Source of the DNA: JBGQMW01 sp963769845
GTDB lineage: Archaea; Thermoproteota; Bathyarchaeia; Bathyarchaeales; Bathycorpusculaceae
Reading direction: 5' to 3'
Length of the DNA: 64,000 nt
NCBI GenBank assembly: GCA_963769845.1
Contig: CAVYNL010000018.1
Coordinates: forward strand, 46,252-110,251
Below the pieces are notes generated by a model. It did no database searches. It was given only the letters and a program-made list of their open reading frames with translations, and was not told where the DNA came from. Both the position numbers and the translations under genes were made by a program. Below, in pieces: positions 34,550 through 42,795 of this stretch; the first letter of the stretch is position 1, and the number at the start of each line of letters is the position of its first letter.

Positions 34550-34570
34550 GATTTTGCGGAAAAGTTATGG
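34550..34570 (+). promoter_or_regulatory. Repeated promoter box, copy at the 2H-phosphoesterase-like gene
   Basis: GATTTTGCGGAAAAGTTATG plus G, two mismatches from the other copies, followed by CTGAAC. Its TTATGG is 25 bases before the TTG start at 34590. Downstream TTTGGATTGG is also shared with the GNAT promoter. Confidence 0.6.
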
Positions 34571-34589
34571 CTGAACAGTAAGTAACTGT

Positions 34590-35237
34590 TTGGATTGGGC
34601 TTTAAAAAGAAGGTTATCATCTTCTTTCATTATGTATTATGTGTTGCTTTATTATCCAAGGTTTGGCAGTAAAGTTGAAGAGAATATCGAGGCGTTTCGT
34701 AAGAAATATGACCCCTTTGTGGGTTCTTTGAAACCGCACATACCATTCATGTTCCCAGTACCTTGCAATAAGGTTGTAGAAACAAAACTGACAGAGCATA
34801 TTGAAAAGGTGTTGAGAAATTGGAAACCTTTCCCCATTCAAATGAGAGGCTTCACGAAATCATGGGACCACTGGTTGCTTCTTCTACTGAAAAAGGGAAA
34901 TGAAAATGCCATCGCCTTGCACAATGAACTATACATGGGTATCCTGTCGCCTTACCTGAGAAAAGACATTGAGTATATTCCCCATATTGGAATGGGGTTA
35001 TTTGTGAAAAAAGACGCAGAGTACAATGTTTTGGACCCGAAAAAAGTTGACTTCGATGCGAAACTGTATTACCAAGCATTGAAAGAAGCGAAATTCCTAA
35101 AGATAAACAGCTTTGATACTGTTGACAGACTATGTCTAGAAAAAATAAAAGTCGGAGTGGGTAAGTCTCTGCAAGCAAACGCGCAATCAAGACATAGCCT
35201 TGTAAAAACTGTTAGTTCAAAAGAAATCAAGTTATAG
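34590..35237 (+). CDS. 2H phosphoesterase/2'-5' RNA ligase-like protein
   Basis: 215 residues from TTG 34590; MYYVLLYYPRFGSKVEENIE at 34632 is an alternative start. Two His motifs separated by about 90 residues: LKPHIPFMFPV and YIPHIGMGLFV, in the layout of the 2H superfamily (normally HxT/S twice). Here the third position is Pro and Gly, so catalytic activity is uncertain. Members include LigT-type RNA ligases and cyclic phosphodiesterases. Confidence 0.65.
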   Translation: MDWALKRRLSSSFIMYYVLLYYPRFGSKVEENIEAFRKKYDPFVGSLKPHIPFMFPVPCNKVVETKLTEHIEKVLRNWKPFPIQMRGFTKSWDHWLLLLLKKGNENAIALHNELYMGILSPYLRKDIEYIPHIGMGLFVKKDAEYNVLDPKKVDFDAKLYYQALKEAKFLKINSFDTVDRLCLEKIKVGVGKSLQANAQSRHSLVKTVSSKEIKL

Positions 35238-35360
35238 TATATGACTAGTGCATTAGTAGAGTTGCCCAACCACGACCAAACCAAAACCCAACTACATTAT
35301 CAACCATCCACTCTCTAACTCGTACACTTACACTTACTTGCACTCAGCGAGCGCCAGGAC

Positions 35361-35915
35361 TTAACCTCGTAATCTTGGAGGCTTTTTGAATATCTCCTCT
35401 CGCCATTTTCGTTCCCAGCTTGTCCACCCCGTCTTCACAAGGCTTTCTCTTATGTTGGGTCTTTCAGCAACCCACTCCAGTAACGTCCAGAAGCGTCTCT
35501 TATCTCTAAGTATTTCTTCCGAGACTCCTTCTTCAACGCACCATCTTACGTAACTTCTCTCAACCATTTCCTTAAGCTCGCCTGTGTTTTCTACCGTTTG
35601 AACGTTGAACCCTCTGTTTTGCAGGTGTTTCCGAACGCTGGACAGAACATATTCTGAACAGACTTTGAAACAAGTTCCGACTTCGGGCTGCATTACCTTG
35701 ATTATCTCGTCGGCAATTTTCACAGCGTCATCCAAGTATTTCTTGTTCTGGAATTCTGGCGGCTGAAAGGACGAGATTGGGATTCGGCGTTCCATGAGCA
35801 TCGGGTTTGGAGGTTTAAGCGCTCCCACTACCACACCTAATAATAGGTCTCCCCATCCTACGGCGTCGACTAGAATCTCCTTCCCAGAAAAATAGCAGTC
35901 CAACGCCAAACACAA
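35361..35915 (-). CDS. Hypothetical protein (184 aa)
   Basis: No family recognised. The N-terminal third is hydrophobic beta-like (MCLALDCYFSGKEILVDAVG then DLLLGVVVGALKP); the remainder is helical and charged, with LDDAVKIADEIIKVMQPEVG and a Trp-rich end (WTLLEWVAERPN, TGWTSWERKWREEIF). Three Cys at 2, 7 and near 82-86. It lies in the island between integrase and tRNA fragments. Confidence 0.5.
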   Translation of the reverse strand: MCLALDCYFSGKEILVDAVGWGDLLLGVVVGALKPPNPMLMERRIPISSFQPPEFQNKKYLDDAVKIADEIIKVMQPEVGTCFKVCSEYVLSSVRKHLQNRGFNVQTVENTGELKEMVERSYVRWCVEEGVSEEILRDKRRFWTLLEWVAERPNIRESLVKTGWTSWERKWREEIFKKPPRLRG

Positions 35916-36156
35916 TCACCGAGGATTCAAACACGCTATAGCCAAAACCGCGATGACCAATCTTACGTTGAAGAATCTTTTCATCACTGCTTTCTCCCTT
36001 AAAGAAGTCGCCTGAAATACTACTCAGGCAGGGATAAGTGACTTGTGGAATCGTATCCCAGAAGAAGGGTCCCACGAAATAAGGGGTCGGTGTATTTTCA
36101 TGAGAAGAAAAAAAGAGGGAATGTTGCGGGAGACGGTGGAGACATCGCCACTTGTC

Positions 36157-36184
36157 ATAGGTTCAAGTCCTATCGGCGGCGCCA
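36157..36184 (+). other. tRNA 3' end without a 5' half; candidate attachment site
   Basis: The sequence holds a perfect T arm, ATAGG-TTCAAGT-CCTAT (36157-36173), then CGGCGGC (36174-36180), discriminator G and CCA. The matching 5' acceptor strand GCCGCCG is not found in the preceding 300 bases and no anticodon arm can be built, so this is a partial tRNA. Archaeal integrases use tRNA 3' ends as attachment sites and leave such fragments at element boundaries. TGGAGA at about 36137 resembles a Ser(GGA) anticodon loop but its stem does not pair. Confidence 0.6.
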
Positions 36185-36236
36185 CAAAACTATCTGCGGC
36201 ACTTTCTAAACCGTAGGTTTGCTTGGGCTTCTGGTG

Positions 36237-36896
36237 CTAGGACACCTGTGTAGCTTCTGAAAATAGAGCCTTTCTTACCATATCAATAGGTGCAAAATAG
36301 CCTATCTGACGGAACAATTCGCCTTCCGCGTTTCGATACGGGCTTATCAGGGTATACAACACCGCTAGGGAAGCCATACCATGGAGAACATTCGACAAGC
36401 AGCCGTCCTTGAGGTTCTCTATTTCGGCATGTTTCAGATTGTTGTAAGCATCCCACCAACCTATGCGGGTTCTGGTATGTTTGATGCCGTCAAATGGCAG
36501 TATCATGTTGTCAGTAAAGGGGGTATTCAGCTCAACACCTATCAGTTCAATGCTATGGACCTCATTTAGCAGAAATCTGCGGTAATCTCTTATGTCATAG
36601 TTACCCTCTGCTTTCTCGGTGGTGTTTCTCACCAGTTTGTCTAAGGCGGAGCCAAAGGTGCTGCCAATGTCCCTGATTATGCTGCAGAACTCGTAAGAGA
36701 AGGTTGCTTTGTTTTCTGAGTTGAGTTCGACATATCGTAAAGTATTGATTATTCTAGATTGGATTGGATGATAACGAAGCTGAATGTATCCCAGAGCTTC
36801 AACGAACCATCTGTTCTTGTTGTGTTTTTCGAATAACTCTGGTTTGCAGCTTGCAAAACTAGTATATGATGATGGCATCGCGGTCATTTGAAACAT
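36237..36896 (-). CDS. Hypothetical helical protein, HEPN-like features
   Basis: 219 residues, mostly alpha-helical. The segment RIGWWDAYNNLKHAEIENLK followed by a hydrophobic helix (NVLHGMASLAVLYTLI) resembles the WxxYNxxKH signature of a widespread uncharacterised, HEPN-related family. No catalytic RxxxxH motif is evident. It is just outside the tRNA 3' end, next to it on the reverse strand. Low certainty on family. Confidence 0.5.
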   Translation of the reverse strand: MFQMTAMPSSYTSFASCKPELFEKHNKNRWFVEALGYIQLRYHPIQSRIINTLRYVELNSENKATFSYEFCSIIRDIGSTFGSALDKLVRNTTEKAEGNYDIRDYRRFLLNEVHSIELIGVELNTPFTDNMILPFDGIKHTRTRIGWWDAYNNLKHAEIENLKDGCLSNVLHGMASLAVLYTLISPYRNAEGELFRQIGYFAPIDMVRKALFSEATQVS

Positions 36897-37051
36897 CAGT
36901 GCAATGGAGATTTATCCATTTCTCTGTTCATCACAATCGAGTTGCTTTACTCGTTCCGCAAGCCAGACATGTCATAGAAAAGGGGAAGATGTGGGAGACA
37001 GTGGAGATAAGAGGTGTAGATACATCTTGTGACTACAACGAGTGTTTTCCA

Positions 37052-37071
37052 TAGGTGCGTCGCCTTTTAAG
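37052..37071 (+). promoter_or_regulatory. Shared 20 bp promoter box upstream of a small basic gene
   Basis: TAGGTGCGTCGCCTTTTAAG; the CTTTTAAG end is a TATA-like box. The same sequence with one change is at 40156-40175, also upstream of a tiny gene with a GAGGTGA ribosome binding site. Confidence 0.55.
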
Positions 37072-37117
37072 GAAACCAACGGCTTAGTCGTATTCAGAAA
37101 ACAGTGAGGTGATAGAT

Positions 37118-37339
37118 ATGGCACGTCAAATCAGAGTTGGATTGAACCCTCGAAAGAAGGAAGCAAAACTGAGCCCCGTGGGATTGGCAAGCAATGGATT
37201 GAGGGAGAGACTTCTTAGGATGATGACCTCCTTCTCAGCAGACTCAGGAGCAAGAACAAAAGCCTTTGAGGTCGAAGCTTACCAGAAGAACGCATATCTC
37301 GAAGGTTCGACGCTCAAGACGATGCAGATCCTTCGATGA
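37118..37339 (+). CDS. Small basic hypothetical protein (73 aa)
   Basis: ATG 37118 is five bases after GAGGTGA (37106-37112), so it is preferred over the GTG at 37109. The product MARQIRVGLNPRKKEAKLSP, then helices LRERLLRMMTSFSADSGART and FEVEAYQKNAYLEGSTLKTM, is basic and probably binds nucleic acid or protein. No family recognised. It precedes the beta-helix gene by 89 bases. Confidence 0.6.
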   Translation: MARQIRVGLNPRKKEAKLSPVGLASNGLRERLLRMMTSFSADSGARTKAFEVEAYQKNAYLEGSTLKTMQILR

Positions 37340-37427
37340 GCAGGGCCTAGGCTAGTCACGAATTGTGAGTCCCTCTTTTAAGAATGAATGGCATTGGGTA
37401 AGGAATGTAGAAGAAACGGGTGAAAGA

Positions 37428-38633
37428 ATGTCTGTTCCGGCAAGAAGCACGATAACGTTGGGCAATGTTGATGGAGACCTGGAAGTTGGCGAACACGCAG
37501 TGGTGAAGGGCACTGGAACCCCGCCAGCAATTAAAGTTGACGGCACAATCTGCTGCGCAGGGCATAACAAATTCGAATGCAACGTGACAGCTGAAAGCCT
37601 CGAGGCAGAAGGCAACGTCACAGTTCATGGCGATTTGGACGTGAAAGAGAACGTCGAGGTTGAAGACGGCAGTCTGGAAGTCTATGGCAAGATGAATGCC
37701 CAAGACATCGATGTGGACGACAAACTCTACGTTAGCATGGACCTGCATGCTGAAGACATCGACGTAGGCGGAAGCCTCAATGTCGACGGCAGAGTGGAGG
37801 CTGAAAAAATCGACGTGGGCGGCACGTTCGAGACGAAAGGCAGGTTGAAGGCCAAGAGCATCGACGTAGGCGGAACCGTCTTGGCAGACGCTGAAGTCGA
37901 CGTAGAAACGCTCGACGTCGGAGGAACGGTCAGAGTTGCGGGTGGCAGAATACGAGAAATCGATGTCGGCGGCAGCTTCGAATCTGCAGGATCCTTGGAA
38001 TTTGAAAGCATAGAAGTCGGCGGAACCGTCAATATTCGGGGCAACAGCAAGGGTGAAGAGATAGAAGTCGGCGGCTCATTCAGAACCGAAGGAGACCTTG
38101 AATTCACCGAGATCGAAGTAGGAGGAAGAGTCGAGATAACTGGAACCGCCACAGGCAATGAATTGGAGGTAGGTGGAAGGGCAGAAGTCGGTTCATTGAA
38201 GCTTTCCCGAACATTAGAGGTCGGAGGAAAAATCTCTTCAAACGGCGAAATAACGGCCAAGAGCATAGAAGTCGGCGGCTCATTAGAAGCAAAGAAAGCA
38301 ACAGCGGAAGAGCACGTTGAAATCGGAGGATCAGTCGATACTGCTGAAGGATTGAGGGCACAGTCCATAGAGATTGGACGACATGCTGAAGTAAGAGGCG
38401 ATTTGAGGGCAGAGGAAATCGAGATAGAAAGAGACGCACGCGTCGAGAATGTCTATGGAAAAAGAATCTTCCTCAGATCCGGTGCGTCGGCCAGCAGCGT
38501 GTATGGCGAAGAAATCACAATCGAATCACACTGCCGCGTTAGTGGCGACATACAATACACCCACGAGATGAGAGTGGGACCAGGAGCTTCACTTGCAAAG
38601 ACACCACAAAAAGTCGACAAACTCCCGTTCTGA
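37428..38633 (+). CDS. Bactofilin/polymer-forming beta-helix protein
   Basis: ATG 37428 (MSVPARSTITLGNVDGDLEV) follows GGTGA at five bases; an upstream frame start at 37365 is less likely. About 401 residues form a single right-handed beta-helix of some 20 short repeats, each with the pattern (I/L)(D/E)VGG(S/T)xxxxGxLxAxx. No signal peptide, no catalytic residues; like polymer-forming cytoskeletal proteins (bactofilins) and related coat-like proteins, but two to three times longer. Likely a cytoplasmic filament or scaffold. Codons for the repeats are diverse, arguing for an old repeat array. Confidence 0.75.
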   Translation: MSVPARSTITLGNVDGDLEVGEHAVVKGTGTPPAIKVDGTICCAGHNKFECNVTAESLEAEGNVTVHGDLDVKENVEVEDGSLEVYGKMNAQDIDVDDKLYVSMDLHAEDIDVGGSLNVDGRVEAEKIDVGGTFETKGRLKAKSIDVGGTVLADAEVDVETLDVGGTVRVAGGRIREIDVGGSFESAGSLEFESIEVGGTVNIRGNSKGEEIEVGGSFRTEGDLEFTEIEVGGRVEITGTATGNELEVGGRAEVGSLKLSRTLEVGGKISSNGEITAKSIEVGGSLEAKKATAEEHVEIGGSVDTAEGLRAQSIEIGRHAEVRGDLRAEEIEIERDARVENVYGKRIFLRSGASASSVYGEEITIESHCRVSGDIQYTHEMRVGPGASLAKTPQKVDKLPF

Positions 38634-38769
38634 GAACTAGCGCGCGCGATAGATCAGTTGCCATTGACTCATTCAAGTATTCTCTCTGTTCGATCTTGTT
38701 CTTGCTGTAGTCTTCATGTTTATCTTCGTGGTCTGTCCCGAGGAGCGGAATAGGCGCGTGCCTGTGTCT

Positions 38770-39255
38770 TTAGAGTCCTTTCCATCCCATCGGCGGAGGG
38801 TCAACGCCCATTTGCCAAAGAAGCGCGTTCAATTCTCCTCTGTGATGGACTTCTTCCTCGAATAAGTGAATGAGTATGTCCTCGGCTGTGATTCTGGTGG
38901 ACTTGTGTTTTTCGCCGGTGACTGTGTACGTTTTCCTGAGCCCTGAATTTGACAACGAGTTGAGATATCCTCGCATTCGTTTCTCTACGTGTTCCATGTA
39001 GGATGCGACTTCTTCAAAAGTCTTGTATTCATCGAATTTCCTTTTGGAGTGGAGGTTCTCTTTCTTCAGGAAATCCAACCAGTAGTCTATTGCCCCCAGA
39101 GTGTGGATGAATATGTTCCTGAACGAATTGAAGCTTGCTTCCCGATTCTTGGTGAATTCTTCCCAAGAAAGTTTTGCAAGGCTCTCAAAGTATCTATGCC
39201 TTACGATTTCATTGTATTCCACGAGGCTTTTTACATCAACCATTCTTGATTCCAC
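38770..39255 (-). CDS. DinB-family four-helix protein
   Basis: 161 residues; start probably at Met5 (MVDVKSLVEYNEIVRHRYFE). Four-helix DinB/YfiT fold with the three metal-ligand histidines: FIHTLGAIDYWLDFL, and HLFEEEVHHRGELNALLWQM with HHRGE. The family includes metal-dependent thiol transferases (bacillithiol, mycothiol, maleylpyruvate isomerases) and damage-inducible proteins of unknown role. Confidence 0.88.
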   Translation of the reverse strand: MESRMVDVKSLVEYNEIVRHRYFESLAKLSWEEFTKNREASFNSFRNIFIHTLGAIDYWLDFLKKENLHSKRKFDEYKTFEEVASYMEHVEKRMRGYLNSLSNSGLRKTYTVTGEKHKSTRITAEDILIHLFEEEVHHRGELNALLWQMGVDPPPMGWKGL

Positions 39256-39364
39256 GGGACATTAGGTTTGTCTTGATTAGTATTAAAGACTACTATTATT
39301 CTGGCGGATGCTGTCTAAGCGCGCGCCTTTTAGGGAAGGCAAAAACTATATGTCGTGGTAGAGG

Positions 39365-39694
39365 TTGAGCCGTTTGTTCTCATTTCGGAAGAAGTTCAGA
39401 GTGGATTTGGGCGAGCTGACGAATGAGAAAGAACCTCTTTCCAAGTTTCTGCGCACAAGGGTCAACGCGGAGGTTACTTCCGATGACCACAGCCTGCTCG
39501 TAGATGGCAAGAACTCGTCCCCACAAGAGCTGCACAGACTGGTCAACAAATTCATCTACCGTCAACACCTAAACAACAGGTACTGGGTTGCGGTGGAGGG
39601 TGATGCCGTCAGAATCCACAGGTTCGAAGGAAAGAAGCCTGAGAAAAAGAAGAAACCGGGGCTTGCGCCCTCGATGATCAAGCACGGCTGGTAA
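39365..39694 (+). CDS. Conserved archaeal hypothetical protein (109 aa)
   Basis: TTG start four bases after GAGG. Sequence MSRLFSFRKKFRVDLGELTN, then FLRTRVNAEVTSDDHSLLVD, SSPQELHRLVNKFIYRQHLN and NNRYWVAVEGDAVRIHRFEG, with a Lys-rich tail. It looks like a small alpha/beta nucleic-acid or ribosome-associated protein reminiscent of SUI1-like folds, but I cannot place it in a named family. Divergent from DinB. Confidence 0.65.
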   Translation: MSRLFSFRKKFRVDLGELTNEKEPLSKFLRTRVNAEVTSDDHSLLVDGKNSSPQELHRLVNKFIYRQHLNNRYWVAVEGDAVRIHRFEGKKPEKKKKPGLAPSMIKHGW

Positions 39695-39711
39695 CGCGCG
39701 CCGACTATCAA

Positions 39712-39837
39712 CTACTTGGAACGTACAATCTGTCTGCAGCAGTCAGAACATAGCTCATAGTCTAGAAGCTGAATCAGCTCCGAAGCTGCTAATTCGCGTC
39801 CACACTTATCACAATAAATCCTTCTCACCATCTTCAT
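39712..39837 (-). CDS. Small zinc-binding protein (41 aa)
   Basis: Reverse-strand frame MKMVRRIYCDKCGRELAASE, then LIQLLDYELCSDCCRQIVRSK. Two CxxC pairs (CDKC and CSDC) spaced by 20 residues form a classic treble-clef or ribbon zinc site. ATG 39837 or 39831. It is convergent with the 39365 gene. Too short for usual gene finders; cysteine spacing makes it credible. Confidence 0.55.
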   Translation of the reverse strand: MKMVRRIYCDKCGRELAASELIQLLDYELCSDCCRQIVRSK

Positions 39838-40155
39838 CCCCAATGCGCGCTGACACCTGCTAAGACGGTCTTTTCATAGTTTAAAGGAGATATTCCGAAA
39901 TCGTAAACATATTCGGCTGAATCGAGCCATATTCGACACCACTTACACTGATTTAAGAAAAAGAGGGAGGGAGCCCTCAGCATCAACGCGCTCAGCTCGC
40001 AAAGTCAGGATTCTGGAGAGGACCAAGGAAACCAAAGATATAGCGCGCGCTTCTGGACCTAAGTTCAGACGGTTGTAGGGCAAGCATGAACGGGAAAAGA
40101 CAGGCTAAACGTTGAAGGTGTAGTAACATATTGTAAGGGTTTCTTGTGCTGACAC

Positions 40156-40175
40156 TAGGTGCGTCGGCTTTTAAG
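40156..40175 (+). promoter_or_regulatory. Shared 20 bp promoter box, second copy
   Basis: TAGGTGCGTCGGCTTTTAAG, one mismatch from 37052-37071. The TATA-like part is about 40 bases before the small ORF at 40214. Confidence 0.5.
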
Positions 40176-40213
40176 ACTTGGAAGTCATTAGCACATGATT
40201 GAGGTGAAAAGAC

Positions 40214-40291
40214 ATGCAAAGAAACAACGAGAGAATAAGAATCCAGGCGAAGGCCGAAGTGTACTGTGCCATGGCACGCCTCCACCCATAA
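40214..40291 (+). CDS. Very small ORF (25 aa) under the shared promoter box
   Basis: ATG 40214 follows GAGGTGA (40201-40207) at six bases. The product is MQRNNERIRIQAKAEVYCAM then ARLHP. The combination of a repeated promoter and a strong ribosome binding site suggests it is expressed, either as a peptide or as a truncated leftover of a longer relative such as the 37118 gene; the sequences share no clear similarity. Confidence 0.4.
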   Translation: MQRNNERIRIQAKAEVYCAMARLHP

Positions 40292-40356
40292 ACTCACTTT
40301 TTCTTCCTTTGTAGAATCTTCACCTGCAACCTTCCTTTGATTATTCAGAAAACAGG

Positions 40357-42600
40357 TTAGGGGTAGTGTTCTCCGAAGTGTCTGGCGACGGTGCCTATGT
40401 CTACCATGTTTATTTTGCCGTCACCGTTCAGGTCGGCAGTTGAATCCCACAGTAGGTCTCCTGGAACGCACATAAAACGTCTTGCCACGTAGCCCACGTC
40501 TCTCATGTCGACCTTACCGTCTCCGTTGACGTCACCAATCAAACTAGACTGCGAATTCATCAAAGGATAACGGTCTGTATTATTCTGATCTAGAACAAGA
40601 GGCGTGTCGCCTATCCCATCACTGCCCGTCATATTCTGATTTGGACCGCTGTGCACATCGACACCAACGTAGTCGCTCCAGTAGTTGCCACCAGAGGGAT
40701 AGTCATCATTCCAGTAGTTTGTGTGTGAAGGAAAGCCCTGCAAGCTTGCCTGTTGAACGTTGTTGACAATCTGGTTGTGGTATATTCGGTTGTAGGACGA
40801 GTCCGGAAGGTAGATACCTATCTGACCGTTTGCAATGTAGTTCTCAGTTACATTGTTGTAGTGACATGCATGAAGCGCGACGACCCATTCCGGAGCTGTT
40901 ATCCTGTTGCCGCTAATGGTGTTGTTATCAGAATTCACGTTCAAGCCCAAGCCGCGACCGCTGCTCGTAACGTTGTTCCCGATGAAACTGTTCATGCTCG
41001 CGTCAAAAGTGCCCCAGCCAAGACCAACACTCGTCATGGTGTTGTTGGCTATGACATTGCCGTCGGCACCAAATTCCAGCTGTATGGCCGCCGCGTCATC
41101 AGTGAACTTGTTCCCAACTACGCTGCAATCGGTCACGTTCCTCATGTAGATGCCAGCACTATAGGGCGGTCCGCCAATATTCCACACGGTCCCCGACTTT
41201 CGAATAGTGAAACCTGAAATGCCGATAGCATCATGCGTTGCGTTGACAACTACTCCCACATAGTTTCCGTCTATGATCGTAGTGCCAATGTTTTCTCCTA
41301 CGAGTGCGATAGTCTTGTTGACGACGACATGCTCATAGTAAGTGCCTGATCTTACAAAAACAGTGTCTCCATCGTTTGCGTTGTTAATCGCGCTTTGAAT
41401 CGTTGGATACTGGTCTGGAACGACGCGTGTGCGCTTGTGTGCAGCAAGCTCGTAAATGCTCACATAAGCCTGCCACTTTTTTTCTTCCTCTTGCGTTGTG
41501 GCATTGACTGTATCCACATCGTAGGATACGTAGAGCCGGTTCCCATGGAGCACTACCCATGGTCTTCCTCCCTTCTTGTCGCCCGATAGAGTGAAATTCG
41601 TGACAGCCACATCTTCCACGACGTCCCAATTGCCGTCAAATACGGCGAGGTGCACGTTCGGGTAGACAGGAAAGAAGGTTTCCGGGGTTCTTTGGCTGGT
41701 GTCAAGGTAAGCGACATAGAAATATTCGCCGTCGAAGACCATGCCTTGTGACCAATGAGCCTGTGGCATCAGGGTCTTCATTCCGAGATAATTCCAGTCA
41801 GCATCATACTTCATCACTACCAAACCACCAGAGTAGGAGTTAGCCGAGACAAAATAGTAAACGCCATCCACAAAAACTATGGAGGACCCGGAAATATGCG
41901 GAGTGTCTGCAAGGTTAATCATTCCAATCGGCTGGAGATCAGCCGTGAAAAAGTGATGGATACTTGAATTACCCTCCTGCCATATTCCTGAAGGGTTATA
42001 CTGGTCACTCACGTCAAGCTGCCCGTTAACATATGCAACCATCGGATCGGTGTTTGCTTCATTCGGGTTGGGAAGTGGAACGAATGTCTCGTTTAATCTC
42101 GTCCAGTCGGCAGCGTCGTACTTGATCAGTCGCCAGCCGTAGGGGTCTGACGGGTTCTGGGACACGAAAGCACAATAGTAGGTGTTGTTGAACATGAATG
42201 AGCCTGAATCGCCTGCCTCACTCGCATTGGGGTACCATTCGAGGAGCCCAGTCTTGCCGGTCTCCTGCATTTCTACCGTATATTCTTTAAAGGCATATCC
42301 TGCTCCCAGATTTTCCCCTGGCTGTGTGCTTGCTTTTGTTCCAAATGTGACAACAAAATGATCAGTCGGAGGAACATAGTTGATGCGGGCGAAGCTGCCA
42401 GTCAGGAATTGGTCATCAGGCGTTACCTGGACAGTGCGGATGAAATTGACAAGTCCAGTCTGCTCTGCCTTCACAGGCAGGGACGCGGGAGAGCTACATT
42501 CGGTTACTAGTAACAAGAGCAATACCATGAGTGGCAAAACCAATTTCGTCTGATGTGGCATTTTGCGAGTGCTTCTTCGGCTGCTCACTTTCTTCCCCAT
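40357..42600 (-). CDS. Large secreted beta-helix protein with C-terminal dockerin
   Basis: 747 residues. Basic N-terminus and signal peptide (LVLPLMVLLLLLVTECSSPA). Residues about 40-370: repeated Trp/Tyr-rich strands typical of a beta-propeller (LLEWYPNASEAGDSGSFMFN, WRLIKYDAADWTRLNETFVP). Residues about 380-620: NosD/periplasmic copper-binding-type right-handed beta-helix, beginning VVPDQYPTIQSAINNANDGD, with YSAGIYMRNVTDCSVVGNKF-like rungs. C-terminal 65 residues are a dockerin type I with two calcium loops (DVNGDGKVDMRDVG and DLNGDGKINMVDIG). Probably cell-surface carbohydrate binding or processing, anchored by cohesin. Monocistronic. Confidence 0.85.
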   Translation of the reverse strand: MGKKVSSRRSTRKMPHQTKLVLPLMVLLLLLVTECSSPASLPVKAEQTGLVNFIRTVQVTPDDQFLTGSFARINYVPPTDHFVVTFGTKASTQPGENLGAGYAFKEYTVEMQETGKTGLLEWYPNASEAGDSGSFMFNNTYYCAFVSQNPSDPYGWRLIKYDAADWTRLNETFVPLPNPNEANTDPMVAYVNGQLDVSDQYNPSGIWQEGNSSIHHFFTADLQPIGMINLADTPHISGSSIVFVDGVYYFVSANSYSGGLVVMKYDADWNYLGMKTLMPQAHWSQGMVFDGEYFYVAYLDTSQRTPETFFPVYPNVHLAVFDGNWDVVEDVAVTNFTLSGDKKGGRPWVVLHGNRLYVSYDVDTVNATTQEEEKKWQAYVSIYELAAHKRTRVVPDQYPTIQSAINNANDGDTVFVRSGTYYEHVVVNKTIALVGENIGTTIIDGNYVGVVVNATHDAIGISGFTIRKSGTVWNIGGPPYSAGIYMRNVTDCSVVGNKFTDDAAAIQLEFGADGNVIANNTMTSVGLGWGTFDASMNSFIGNNVTSSGRGLGLNVNSDNNTISGNRITAPEWVVALHACHYNNVTENYIANGQIGIYLPDSSYNRIYHNQIVNNVQQASLQGFPSHTNYWNDDYPSGGNYWSDYVGVDVHSGPNQNMTGSDGIGDTPLVLDQNNTDRYPLMNSQSSLIGDVNGDGKVDMRDVGYVARRFMCVPGDLLWDSTADLNGDGKINMVDIGTVARHFGEHYP

Positions 42601-42795
42601 AGCTAGATGTTTCCTGTGACTGGGTTAAAGTTTGCCTAACCAACATCTAGAAGAAGGTTCCATCTCCCAGAGTATTCATTTATTCAGCGGTTTACTTCGC
42701 ACTGACACTCACAAGGGAGAATTAGAGTCTGCCGCGCGCTCTTGCTTAACGAAATGCTTTAAAGTAGTCCTGAACGAATCTGTGTTTGTGATTTC

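Noticed and set aside
36990..37015. GGGAGACAGTGGAGA resembling sequence just before the tRNA fragment (36128)
   Set aside because: Only 15 bases match with one mismatch, and no tRNA-like continuation follows.
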